Below the pieces are notes generated by a model. The model ran no database searches and was not told where the DNA came from. It saw nothing but the letters and a program-made list of their open reading frames with translations. A program made the position numbers and the translations under genes. A stretch of DNA of 64,000 nucleotides from Posidonia oceanica (Eukaryota; Streptophyta; Magnoliopsida; Alismatales; Posidoniaceae): NCBI GenBank assembly GCA_037176725.1, contig JAZBRS010000074.1:67336001-67400000 (forward strand). Direction: 5' to 3'. Positions 12,601 through 22,170 of the stretch are shown here, one piece after another (position 1 is the first letter of the stretch; the number at the start of each line of letters is the position of its first letter).

Positions 12601-14090
12601 AAAATAGAAAAATGATAAAAGGTTTTGAAATCAATTCAGAGTGGTTGTTTCTTAAGTTAGGATGTTTTAATTAGGTTTTTAAAGATTATTTTTAAGCTAA
12701 TTAGGGTTAGAAGGATTTTTGATTTTCATTCAAGTTTTTAGGATTTTAGTTTTCTTTAAATTGTTTTTGATTTGGTTTAAATGTTTGTTAAAAATTTTTT
12801 AATTGTTTTTTTAGTTGAGTTTTTCTTATTAAGTTTTTCTTGTTAAGTTGGGATTTTTTAATTAGGCTTTTTTAATGGATTGCTTTTTAGTTGGTTAGGA
12901 GGAATTTTAGTCTTTTAGTTTTTAGGATTTTCTTCTTAAGTCTCTTTCGAATTGCTTTTGATTTTGTTAAATTTTTTTTAATATTTCTAGTTAAGTTTTT
13001 CCTTGTTAAGCTTTTTCCTTTCTTTCTTTTTAATTAAATTGTTTTTGAAGTTTTCTAATTGCCTCTTTTAGATTTGTTAAGTTTTTTCCTCAATTACTTG
13101 TCTTAGCATTTTTAACTGTTTTCTTCTTCTTTTAGGATTCGTTTTCGATTATTTTTAATGAGGTTTTTACTTTTGTTTTGTTTTGATTATATTTTGGTTT
13201 TTTACTTGATTTTATAGCATTTTCTTTTGTTTGTTTTGTATTTTTTTAGATTGCATTCTTAATTTCCTTTTTTAGTTGGATACAATTAGGTTTTTGTTTT
13301 TAATCATTTGGTTAGTTTTTTAATTATTTCCTTTTAGGATTTCGACTTGTTTCTCTTTTGCTTTAGAGTTTTAAGGGTTTTCAAAGGTTTTTAGAGGTTC
13401 TTGAGGATTTAGTGGAAGAAAGGAAAAGAAAGGGAAAAGGAAAAAGAAAAGGAAGAGATGGAGGAGGAAAGGAGAAAGATAGGAGTTGAAGGAAAGTAAA
13501 TTTTTGAAAATCAAAGAAAATGGCAAAAATAAGATAAAAATAGGAATAAGATTGAGAACAGATGGAAGCACAAGAGGGGCCCACAGCCAGGCAAAAAAGA
13601 GGGAGAAAAGCAGGTGAAAAGGAGGAGGATAATCAGGAGAGAGAGAGAGGAGAGAGAAAAGGATAATCTAAGAGAGAGAAAAGGATAATTTGGGCAAAAG
13701 GAGGTCTTAGAGGTTTCGAAAAGGGGTGAAATTTGGTGGGTGTGTCGTCTAGGATCTCTAGTCTTGGTCCCAGGGTTTTGATTTGGTTTTGAGAAAGTTT
13801 CGGAGGGGTTTTGAGGTGTAGAAAAAGGGTAGTTTTGCCTAAGTTTTCTAGGGTTTTTGGGAGTGGTTTTGGTTTGAAATTTTGAGGGCTTTTTGGTAGA
13901 TTTGCTAAGTCAGGGGGGTGAGTTTTCCTATGATTTTTGGATAGTTTTCGGGTTCGAGAAAGGGGGGTAATCTTAGGTTGAGTTTGGGCTTATTTTGAGG
14001 GGGAAGAGGAAGAGAATGGTGTGAGTTTGGACCTAGGTTTGGGTTCAGAAGCCACCAGAAGATTCCAACGATCCAGCTTGTCAAAATGGG
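12601..14090. other. T-rich and purine-rich U3 part of the LTR, no gene
   Basis: Bases 12600-13370 are a T-rich tract with TTTTTAATT-type words; 13380-13720 is A/G-rich with GAGAGAGA runs; 13720-14090 holds short GGGTTTT-type words. S1 shows the complementary tracts at 39300-40400. I see no gene. Confidence 0.7.
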
Positions 14091-14100
14091 GTGTCAACAG

Positions 14101-14320
14101 CAATGCAATGCTATGCAAAGAGGATGACTCGTGCAAGGACGAGGGCAAAATGGTCATTGCGGGCCAGAGAAAGGGTAAGGACTCCTGTTACGTGTAGGGA
14201 AAGTGTTAGGCACCCCCGACATGTAACAGGATTCCTTACCCTTTCTCTGGCCCGTAATGACCGTTTTGCCCTCGTCCTTAGCACGAGTCATCCTTTTTTC
14301 ATAGCATTACATTGCATTGT
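14101..14320. repeat. Fold-back: two LTR U5 pieces head to head
   Basis: Arm one (about 14101-14191) and arm two (about 14223-14318) are inverted copies of the same LTR stretch, including GGCCAGAGAAAGGGTAAGG and its complement, with a loop of about 31 bases. Identity of the arms is around 90 percent by eye. The same stretch in a normal plus-orientation LTR is at 19720-19835. The structure looks like a junction of two LTR fragments in opposite orientation. Confidence 0.85.
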
Positions 14321-14558
14321 ATCTTTTTGTCTGGTTTTGCATGTTTTTCATGCATTTCCTCGATTTTACTTGTCTCTCGACTTAATAGACACGGTGGCGA
14401 CTCTGATTGTCTTATCTTTTCCTTTTTCCCCTTTTTTTCGGTGTTTTCGAGTCAAGTTTCCCTTCTCGGACACACCCACTAATAGTGAACCTAATTCCGA
14501 TTGGTGCACGCGAGCTTTGGCAGCGTGCATGGACGATCCGAACTCCGGGATAGTTATA
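14223..14558 (+). mobile_element. LTR 3' end fragment of element A
   Basis: Plus-orientation U5 end, closely matching 19730-20072 (shared ACACGGTGGCGACTCTGAT, GCGAGCTTTGGCAGCGTGC and GGACGATCC segments). It ends GGGATAGTTATA where intact family members end GGGATTACTACA. A primer-site sequence follows directly, so this was a 5' LTR of a plus-strand element. Confidence 0.8.
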
Positions 14559-15402
14559 GTGGCAACTCTGCTGTAGATGGGATGATACGCCAGGTTACTG
14601 TATCATCTGTCAGCTTTTCCAGCCTTTCATACTCCTCGCGGACAGTCTTGATGGTCTTGGCGTGGCCGCTGCTGTAGTATGTCTCAAATGCATGTTTCTG
14701 GGGGCACAAGATGTCAATCTCCAGATGTTCGGCCAGCCACACCTGTACCAGAGCCCCGTAGCTGTGAAAATGGCGGCAGCGGTGCGAAATGTGGTCCAGC
14801 CCGTGGTACATCTCAGCTAGGATGATAGGTGCCAGGTCAATTTGGCAAGTCACCACAGCAAGGGCGATCTCTGCAACCTCAATAGCGACAGTCATTCGGG
14901 CATGGCTGAAGATTAGCTCGCCCAGAAAGCGGGTGACGAAGCCGCGGAGCCATAGTTCATCTCCTAGTGCGGTGCGCTTCTTGGAGACTTCCTCAAAGTA
15001 GTTCAGACGGAGTGCAGGTACAGGCCCATCGACGCAGACCAGTCTCTTCTCGCAGCTTTGTGCAGAGAGTCCCGTTAGTTCTCTTAAGACAGCAACATAG
15101 CCAGTGCACCTCATGAACACGACTGGTCCCATGAGCGTGGAGAAGCTGTAGATCCAACGTACTTCCTCCAGTGTAGGTGTCAGTTCCATCCTGCCGAAGC
15201 GAAAGACGTGGTGCGATGGCTTCCAGAACCTTGCAGCAGTGCACAAGAGATGTCGGCTAACCTCCACATCAGCAGCCTTCAGGAGCTTGGATGGTATGCC
15301 CCACAAGTGCAATTTCTCACGGTCAGCCTTAGTGAGCATGGCAATCCACTCTCGGAGAGTCTCAGAGCAATGCGTTGGAGTCACCAAGGTAGGGAAGCCC
15401 AT
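14554..15402 (-). CDS. Plant-mobile-domain-like ORF (282 codons) carried by a retrotransposon
   Basis: The frame is open for 282 codons, unusual among the broken ORFs here. Segments such as HCSETLREWIAMLTKADREK, HLLCTAARFWKPSHHVFRFG, MELTPTLEEVRWI and LWLRGFVTRFLGELIFSHAR resemble the plant mobile domain / DUF7745-type family that accompanies plant transposons and some host silencing proteins; its biochemical role is not established. The C-terminus is cut: the last residues (near STAELPL) are read from the primer site of element A. Codons upstream of the first ATG (LPAFSPT) also look coding until a TAG, so the true start may be further up. On the minus strand it lies downstream of the integrase fragment at 17116-17475, as expected for an accessory ORF at the 3' end of a Tat element. 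Confidence 0.7.
   Translation of the reverse strand: MGFPTLVTPTHCSETLREWIAMLTKADREKLHLWGIPSKLLKAADVEVSRHLLCTAARFWKPSHHVFRFGRMELTPTLEEVRWIYSFSTLMGPVVFMRCTGYVAVLRELTGLSAQSCEKRLVCVDGPVPALRLNYFEEVSKKRTALGDELWLRGFVTRFLGELIFSHARMTVAIEVAEIALAVVTCQIDLAPIILAEMYHGLDHISHRCRHFHSYGALVQVWLAEHLEIDILCPQKHAFETYYSSGHAKTIKTVREEYERLEKLTDDTVTWRIIPSTAELPL
14560..14573 (+). other. Primer binding site remnant of element A
   Basis: TGGCAACTCTGCTG starts one base after the LTR end and matches the Tat-type primer site TGGCGACTCTGCTG. The match stops at about 14574, where the sequence passes into the antisense ORF. That points to a recombination breakpoint within or just after the primer site. Confidence 0.75.
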
Positions 15403-15600
15403 TGTAGGAGAGAATGCAGGCAGCTAGTGTGAAATCTTCGAGTACCTGTAGCCAAAGCTGTTCATCAATCCGAAACATGTACAGGCATATAATACTGGCT
15501 GATAGAGAAGCAGATGTGCATATAAAGCTGATAAAGCAGTTCAAACGCTACAGCTAGCAATCAGACCACAAAATTCAAGCATACTCAGCTAAGCAAGGGG
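15403..15600. other. Short spacer, no gene seen
   Basis: Contains the probable upstream coding remnant of the mobile-domain ORF and then AT-richer sequence. Nothing else recognised. Confidence 0.5.
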
Positions 15601-15800
15601 GGCTTCACCTCCACAGGGCGAAGTCACACAAAAGGCACTCTTGTCCTCGTCCGTGCGGAGCGAGGAGACAAGGGAAGGGGGCTTCGTTTGTCTGGAACGA
15701 AGTCACAAAGGAGGTACGCTTGTCCTTGTCCTGTACGGAGCAAGGGGACAAGCGAAAAGAGACTTCGTCCGCCCAGAGCGAAGTTGCACAAAGGTTAAAG
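15600..15800. repeat. Hairpin repeats with CTTCGT/ACGAAG and CTTGTC/GACAAG arms
   Basis: Three or four short dyads in a row: CTTCGTT-n7-AACGAAG near 15691, CTTGTCCTCG...GAGGAGACAAG near 15642, CTTGTCC...GGGGACAAG near 15720 and CTTCGTCCG...GAGCGAAG near 15762. They resemble the CTTGTCCTCG hairpins in the 3' interior of Element 2 (27240-29270), so this is probably a short relic of the same array type. Confidence 0.75.
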
Positions 15801-17115
15801 GTGGCACCTGACTGCGCAGACTCGACGGCCCGTATGGGGCCCCCAAGGGGTGCCAAAGTTGTCCTGCTGCCTCTGGAGTGATCGCCCTGTCTCTGATTAC
15901 TGATGCATTCGCTGAGCTGCTAGACTGGCAGTCATCGGTCGCTCTCAGGCTTGGAGGCTGTCAACCTGCCTTGGCAGAAGTACTGCCCCAGCGCTGAGCC
16001 GAGCCTTGCAGAGTGGGAGGAAAAGGGCAAAAGAAGTGATTTGATAGTGGATAGATGCATGCATGATCTATACTAAATCTAGTACCCTCAGCATATGGAG
16101 TGCTTGATGCTTGCTGCCTGCTGCAAAGGAAGGAGCGGTCTCTGATTCACCAGACTCTACTCGGATTCCTAACTGTTGGTGGCGCTTCAGAAAGGGTATT
16201 ATGGGCGCTTGGTGGTGGTGTAGTGAGGACGGACTCCATGCCAAACTCTCAAGGACTTACACCTACTCTTTTCATCATTTTCTTTTGCTCCCACATAGGT
16301 GTGCAGGTTTCCCCTATCCCTGGCTTGGAGGTAGTGGGCACCTAGTCAAAGGTTGAGGAGCTAGTGCCAGACAAGGGTGGCTTGGCCCCATGGAACTTGC
16401 GTATTTCCCAAGTGCAACTTTGGTTCTTCCCTAAGGTAGGTGAAAAGGGGCGGGATCACGCTACTTGCCCTTCTTTTCTCTCTGGAGTTGACTTTTGTTT
16501 TTGCCCCCTTTTTTCCTTTGTTTGTTTTTTTTTTTTTGTCATTTCTTTCTTGTTCTTTTTTTTTGGCTCGTAGGCTTCCGCCGTCCCTAATTTAGAGGTA
16601 ATGGCCATCTAGTTTTGAGATGGGGGACCAGGCTTTGCAAGGCTGGTAGACTCCCAGGTGCGGATTTTGGATCATCTCCAAGGTAATTGGAGGGATAGGG
16701 TTATGCTGCACACCTCTATCTCTAGGGTCGACTTCTGTCTTCGCCTTCTAGTCTTCTTTTTTTCTTTTTTTTTTCTTGTGCTTAGGCTTAGACATGGATT
16801 TTGTTCACACTCTCTCACACCCTAGGATTTTTTCTCCCTTTGGAGATGTAAGTCCTAGAGGGGTTTAGACCATTCGTCCGTCCTCACTAGATGGTGGCTC
16901 CCTCACTGGTTAGGACATCTAAGTAGTGTCAGGTGAGGTAGAGGGTACTCTTTCCAGAGCAGGCAAGCATCTCCGATTTTTGTCATCGGGCTTATGATAG
17001 TAACGCACATAATACATTTACATCTTCTCTAATGAAAAATAAACAAGCCTAAAATGCATGGGAAAGATGGAATGCAAGAAGTAAGAGAGAAAGGACTCTG
17101 CAAGGCAATGGCGGG
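15801..17115. other. Non-coding spacer between integrase and accessory ORF
   Basis: No ORF is convincing. Two diverged direct copies of about 240 bases follow each other (about 16290-16560 and 16560-16800); both contain GGAGGTAGTGG/AGAGGTAATGG, then GTTGACTTTTGT/GTCGACTTCTGT, and end in T-rich runs. The rest is unrecognised. Confidence 0.55.
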
Positions 17116-17475
17116 CTATTGGTAGTACTTCTTGAGGTAGCATGAATTGACCAGCTCAGACTGCTCGACCTGGTCTATGTCCTCAAGGACTGCTGCGTCG
17201 CCGAAGAAGACCCGTTTGATTAAGAAGGGGCCACGCTAGTTGGGCTGGAATTTCCCTCGGCCGTCGGGGAGATGGATGGCTCAGAGCACCATATCCCCTG
17301 GATTGAAGCTTCTGGGCCTAGCCTTCTTCAGGTATGCTCTGGCCGAGTGCTTCTGGTAGCACTGAGCATGATGTATGGCCTGCAACCTATGCTCATCAAT
17401 CAGGTTCAACTGGATGCAGCGGTCTTCGACCCATTCTGCTCCTTCCAACTCAGCTTCTCGTAGGATCCGCTATGC
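17116..17475 (-). pseudogene. Integrase C-terminal fragment, Tat/Ogre type
   Basis: Read on the minus strand the frame gives ILREAELEGAEWVEDRC, IQLNLIDEHRLQAIHHAQCY, SARAYLKKARPRSFNPGDMVL, then GKFQPN-stop-RGPFLIKRVF and ends SCYLKKYYQ before a TAG at 17116-17118. This is the C-terminal DNA-binding part of Tat-type integrase, which inserts element DNA into chromosomes. The stop after PN stands where the family has Trp, and another after DMVL where it has a charged residue; both fit C-to-T decay. The zinc-binding and catalytic DDE parts are missing, replaced by LTR sequence upstream. Confidence 0.85.
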
Positions 17476-17894
17476 CATCTAGCCCTTGTGCGATCTCCCA
17501 CGATCATTCCCCAGCCTTGAGCCACCTCTCTCGAGCCTCCCTTGCGCCTAGAAGAGCTTGCCGGAGTTAGCCTACCATCTTCTTCCTCGTCGCCGGTGAA
17601 GTGCAAATATGCCATCTGAGCCGCAACCAGGTAAGTTTTCTTCATGCCTAGCTAGCCCATACATGTAGTAGCATGATAGGGTAGTGCACACACACACATA
17701 TCCCCTTGGTTGGCCGGAATAGCCTCAGCCACCGGTCGCAAGGAGGAGGAGGTGGGTGGAGCATCCCACTCACCCATTTCTGGCACCGAGCATATGGACA
17801 TGCTCGTCATCACCCACTCTTGCTTCCTAGCAAGTCACTTTGGGATTTTTGGCCACTTTGGTCACTAATCTTGGCCGGGAAGCCTCCCGACCTG

Positions 17895-19071
17895 TTGGAC
17901 GTACCCTGAGGCTACGTCCAACGTTGGATGTGCCCTGAGGTAGCGTCCAACACCCTGCAGGTGTTTTATTCATTTTGTTTTATTTTTGCTTCTATATTGC
18001 CATAATCTGGTTGCTTTTATCTATGGATTTATGTTGCATGCTTTCTTCCATGCTTCCAGTTTCCATCATGCTTATATCATGTCTCAATCCTAGCTTGGAT
18101 CCCTCTTTCATGCCTTTGGTTACTTTGCTGTTCTTCTGTGTAGGACGCTGGGGTGCACCGTGTCCAACGTTGGACACTGGTGTATCCAATGTCCTATGCC
18201 TCTGATTAGCTTACATGTATTTTAATGCTTGAATGTTGCATTTATTTTTTATACATGTTTGATCTATGTTGCATGCCTTGGTTTATCTTGCCTTCAAAAG
18301 CTTGCATGCATATTTAAGTGGTTTTTAAGCTCAGATCTCTCTTGCAGCTTGCCATGCTCTTTTATGTGTTCGACGTAGGTACACTTTGCGTCCTATGTTG
18401 GACACAGATGTGCTCTACGTCCTACATTTCTGCTCAGTTGCACCTATTTTAATGCTTGCATGATGCTCTGATCTCTTGCGTTTGCTTAAATACATGCTTG
18501 CATGATTGTGTTTAGCCCCCTTAGCAGCTATTGTCCAGTTTGTTTGGCCTTTTATCAGGGGTTTTATGGAGGTTTTAAATGTCTGTGCCTTCCCATGTGT
18601 TGGACGCAAGTAGTGCTGGCGTCCTACATTGGACGTAGTTGGTGCTTGCGTCCAACACACTGGATGTGTTTTCCTTTGTGCATGCTTTGTAGATGCCTTC
18701 CCTTTTGGATTTTTACTTGATCCCTGTATGCATGCTTAGCCTACACCTGTTTACAGTAACTTAAATGCATGCTATCTTGCTGTGCTGCTGTCTGCCCTGT
18801 GTTGGACGTAGAGCCTTCTTGCGTCCAACATTGGATGCTATGTTTTCTGGCATCCAACACCCTGCTTTGTTTAAATCTAGTTCTATGATTGCATCTTGCT
18901 CTTAAATTACTTCTGGTTTGTTGCCTTGACTGCCTGACATGATCTGCATGTATTCTACTGCATCATTGCATTGGCATTGCATCCATACATCTAGAATGCA
19001 TGATTTTCAACTGCATGGTTTCTACTGTTTGCCATCTGTCTGTGTTGGACGCAGGTCATAGCTACGTCCAA
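17895..19071. repeat. 27-base dyad clusters in LTR of element A
   Basis: Six clusters: 17895-17950 (two units), 18141-18196 (two, degenerate), about 18370-18430 (degenerate), 18600-18655 (two), 18802-18857 (two) and 19045-19071 (one). Good units are 27 bases with TTGGACGC-like left arm, 11 variable bases and GCGTCCAA-like right arm; paired units are joined by two bases. Cluster starts are roughly 205 to 260 bases apart. Confidence 0.9.
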
Positions 19072-19164
19072 CACTTACAGATGACTGAATGTCGTTTTAA
19101 AACGTCGATTTTGTTTTGGCCATCGCTTTCTGTGTTTTATTGCCTCCGACACATGCTTTGACAT

Positions 19165-19420
19165 CTATGCATGCTGCCAGACCCCTGTTTTGGTTGTGCG
19201 CCTTGCCTCACCCGTTTTCCTGTGGTTTTCCACACCGGTTTTCTTTCCCCTTTGCATACGCTTGTATTGTGTGGTTTTTACTTGACTTATCGAATCCGTC
19301 TTCTCTCCCCTTTGCATGACACTTGCATTGCATGGTTTTACTTGGCTTTTCTGCCTTTGCCCTTTTCCCTTTTGCATGTACACTTGCATTGCGTGGTTTT
19401 ACCGGCGTTTTGTTTTATCG
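19165..19420. repeat. Degenerate repeats, CCTTTGCAT-n-TTGCATTGTGTGGTTTTACTT
   Basis: Three to four loose copies of about 70 bases containing CCCTTTGCAT, CTTG(T/C)ATTG and TGGTTTTACTTG. They sit at the same LTR position as the 30-base minisatellite of Element 1 and S1 and look like a decayed or differently amplified version. Confidence 0.6.
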
Positions 19421-20072
19421 CCTGCATTTGCATTAGGGCAGTGATGCTTACTGTCTGGAGTTCTCACAAACCAGGGTTCGCTCGGTTTGGAACACTGACA
19501 GCGCTGTCAAGCACATAGGTTGCACGTTTACTTTCCTTGTGCATCGCATCATTTAGAACACACACTTTGGCATGTAATCACAGCATATCTAGTACTTAAG
19601 CATTCAGGCACATTATTTAGCAAGCATTCATGGCACTTAGGCATCCAAAGCATGCATCATCCCTCATAAGCGAGCGTAAGCCTAGAAAGACCAATTCCTC
19701 GGGTGTGTCGGGGGTGCCTAACACCTTCCCCGTGTGTAACAGGAGTCATTACCCTTTCCTTGGCCCGTAATGACCGTTTTGCCCTCGTCCTTGGCACGAG
19801 TCATCCTCTTTGCATAGCATTGCATTGCAATGTATCTTTTTGTGTGGTTTTGCATGTTTTTCATGCATTTCCTTGGTTTTCCTTGTCTCCCAACTTAATA
19901 GACACGGTGGCGACTCTGATTTGTCTTATCTTTTCCTTTTTCCCCTTTTTTTCAGTGTTTTCGAGTCAAGTTTCCCTTCTCGGACACACCCGCTAATAGT
20001 GAACCTGATTCCTATCGGTGCACGCGAGCTCTGGCAGCGTGCATGGACGATCCAAACTCTGGGATCGCTACA

Positions 20073-20803
20073 CTATGACCTTGAGAATATTGTGTTATGC
20101 CAACTTTCTGAGTTTTGAGTTAGAGGTGGTTCTATGCAGGATTGTGTTTTGTGGCTTGAGTATTGTGCTGGGTTCTGGCACCTGAGCTTGTGGTTGTTTC
20201 TGCACAGAGCTGTGGTTTTGAGTCTCGAGTTTTGAGCCAGTCTTTATGAGATGGCTTTACGTTGTTTTTGAGCTGAGGCTTTGTGTTTTGTGATTGCACT
20301 CCCGTGAGAGTGGTTTTGGATTTGATCTGGCCGGTGTAGCCATTTCAAGTGTGCTTTGTGTTTTTTGAAAGGCATGCAAGTTGTTTTGAAAGGAAAGAAA
20401 GAAAATGTTTTCAAAAGTATGGTTTGAAAAGGGTTTTACTGCTTGCTGGGCAAATGGTAAAGTTGGCCTATGGTTTGGTTTTTCGACATCCTAGGTGATG
20501 CAAGTGTTTTGTGGCTTTTGGCGTAGTTCCGCCTGTTTTCCTCGACGGAGTTAGCCGAGTTGTTGTTGTGTGTGTGTAGGTAGGGTGTGTGCTGGGTGAC
20601 CTTTTAGTGGTCACTCATGTGTGTTTGGTTGATGTTTTCCTAGGTGTAGGAGTAGGAGTTGCTGGTTTGCTAGTGCATATAGGAAGGAGTCACTTCGCCA
20701 CACATCAAGGGTTCTAGTGAGTGAATTATTTAGTTTATTTCTAATTATTTGTTTTTCTAATATTTGTTTAGAGATTAAAAAAAAAAGGGTTTAGGATGTT
20801 ACA
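20073..20803 (+). mobile_element. 5' LTR tail of D
   Basis: It aligns with 50514-51182 plus 56048-56100 of the 3' LTR (shared TTCTGGCACC, GAGCTTGTGGTTGTTTCT, TTGATCTGGCCGGTGTAGCC) and ends GGATGTTACA. The upstream part of this LTR is displaced beyond the left window edge by element A. Confidence 0.85.
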
Positions 20804-20806
20804 GAG

Positions 20807-20818
20807 TGGTATCAGAGC
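20807..20818 (+). other. Primer binding site of D (initiator Met tRNA)
   Basis: TGGTATCAGAGC lies three bases after the LTR end. It is the common plant LTR-element primer site complementary to the 3' end of initiator tRNA-Met. Confidence 0.9.
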
Positions 20819-21599
20819 TTAGGTTACCTAGGTGCAGTAGCCTATTGATGTCTGGTTCAGTGACTCTATAGTTGCATTCATGCATTCCTGCACCTTGTTT
20901 TTGTGTTTCTGGATTTTCTTGCTTTCGGCAAGGGCAATAAGTGAAGCACCACATGGAAATCTGGGAGTGACGGTTGACTCGTTTGAGGAAGTGGGCGTCG
21001 ACTCCTTAGTTGAAGGTTTTCAATGGGTGGATTTCGAGATCACCGCCTGGTTGGGGTTGTGTTGAAGGAGCAGTGGAGCACGAGGTTGTGTTTGCTAGTG
21101 TGGAGCGGTTTTATTTGAGCTCCTCAACCCCGTGGAGCGTGGCTTTGGGTGTTGCCCACTAGTTTTGCGTGGATTGAGCACCGTGTTCCTGTTGGAGTGG
21201 TGGCTGTGGTCGTCTAGGCGAGACTCAATGTTGGTATACAGGGTGGGCGACCCTGTTGTGTGTGAGGCCAGATGAGTCATGTCACCTGGAGTTGTGCACG
21301 TCTGCTGAGCGTTTTTGGTTTGGCTATTGTGCTATGATCGCGGGAAGGTAGAGGTAGAATTTACTACTGATGCTTCAGATTTTGAAGTGTGGTGCCTTGA
21401 TTCCTTTAAGGGGGGGTTAGGCACTCCACGATAGCTGACCAGAGGACGTGTTTGTTTTGCCACCACTCGTTGCTGGGTTGTGTTGTGTGTTTGTCGTGGA
21501 GGGAGAGGTGCAGTGGGTGACTGTCTCTTGAGCGACATCCATGTTTGTTGTTGTTTGCTTTGTTGTTGGTGTGGAGGATGTCTGGAGTTTCATCCCCTT

Positions 21600-22170
21600 G
21601 TTGCCACATCTGGGTGAAGAGTGAGGCTTCCCGGATGTGTGTGATTGCTTTCGGGTGGTTTTAGGTTGTTGGGGTGGAAGGGTGTAGTAGTTGTCTGCCC
21701 CTTGTGTGGCCCTCTACGATGGTGGGTGGTTACCCTGTTTGTTGTTCGCCTTGCTTGCTGTTTGTTCATTGTTTGGTTTGTTGTCTGTCTTGTTGGTAGG
21801 CTGGTCCTTGCCTGGTTTGTTGGTCGTCGTGTCTTGTTGTCATTGTTGTTGTCCTGTGTGTGGGGGATGTCTGTAGCTCCATCTTGCTGTTGCATCTAGG
21901 TGAAGCGAGAGGCTTCTCAGATGGTTGTTGTTGTTTCTAGGTGACTCGGTGAGTCCCCAAGTGGTTGCTGTTGTTTCTGGGTGACTTGGAGAGTTCCTAG
22001 GTGTCTGTCATGGTCCTTGGGTGACTGTGTGGTTCCCAGATGTTTGTTTGTCATCTCTGGGTGACTGTGTGGGTCCCCAGATGTTTGTGGGTTGTCTCTG
22101 GGTGACTGTGTGGGTTCCCAGCTGTCTGTTGTTGGTTCCGAGTGACCCTGGTGGGTCTTCAGATGTGTGC
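21600..22170. repeat. About 41-base repeats with CTGGG...CCCAG dyads in D
   Basis: Best copies start near 21933, 21975, 22016, 22056, 22095 and 22136, each about 40 to 42 bases after the last. Each holds TCTGGGTGACTGTGTGG-type sequence followed by GTCCCCAGA, so the ends (TCTGGG/CCCAGA) can pair in a 26-base hairpin. Two longer relatives near 21605 and 21893 read CATCTGGGTGAAG...CTTCCCGGATG. Confidence 0.82.

Larger units (their letters stand above)
1..14099 (-). mobile_element. Element 1: Tat/Ogre-type Ty3/gypsy retrotransposon, 5' part
   Basis: On the minus strand the order is LTR (14099 to 8087), primer site, leader, gag, protease, linker, RT and RNase H, and the window edge cuts it inside RNase H. 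The order, the gag type and the close match to Element 2, which shows the extra RNase H start, place it in the Tat/Ogre group. From gag to RNase H all recognisable blocks lie in one frame with point stops, so the ancestor had one long gag-pol frame without an obvious intron or frameshift. The integrase, the second RNase H and the 3' LTR would lie left of the window. The 5 bases after the LTR are GCAAT; the matching duplication cannot be seen. Confidence 0.9.
8087..14099 (-). mobile_element. Giant 5' LTR of Element 1 (6013 bp)
   Basis: In plus orientation it starts TGTAGTAATCC and ends GGGGTGTCAACA, giving TG...CA ends. It is bounded by the primer site on the left. Inside, in plus order, are a conserved U5 end (8087-8640), a 30-base minisatellite (to 9750), a fringe similar to S1 near 9800-10100, an ATGCAATTTT-rich tract (10120-10930), a GC-rich block (about 10970-12350), a purine-rich run (12360-12600), a T-rich stretch (12600-13370) and a gene-free tail. 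S1 has the same order in the opposite orientation, so this is a real LTR family. ORFs inside are composition artefacts. Confidence 0.9.
17480..20072 (+). mobile_element. LTR of element A, 5'-truncated
   Basis: It ends GGGATCGCTACA at 20072 and its U5 (19430-20072) matches the LTR ends at 8087-8700 and 44100-44676. Its middle carries the same 27-base dyad clusters as the LTRs of Element 2, in the opposite orientation. The start is not at a TGT(A/T)GACACC end: integrase sequence abuts it near 17480, so the U3 end is missing. The 5 bases after it (CTATG) are followed by the 5' LTR of D, aligned with 50514 in the 3' LTR copy, so element A inserted into D. Confidence 0.78.
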
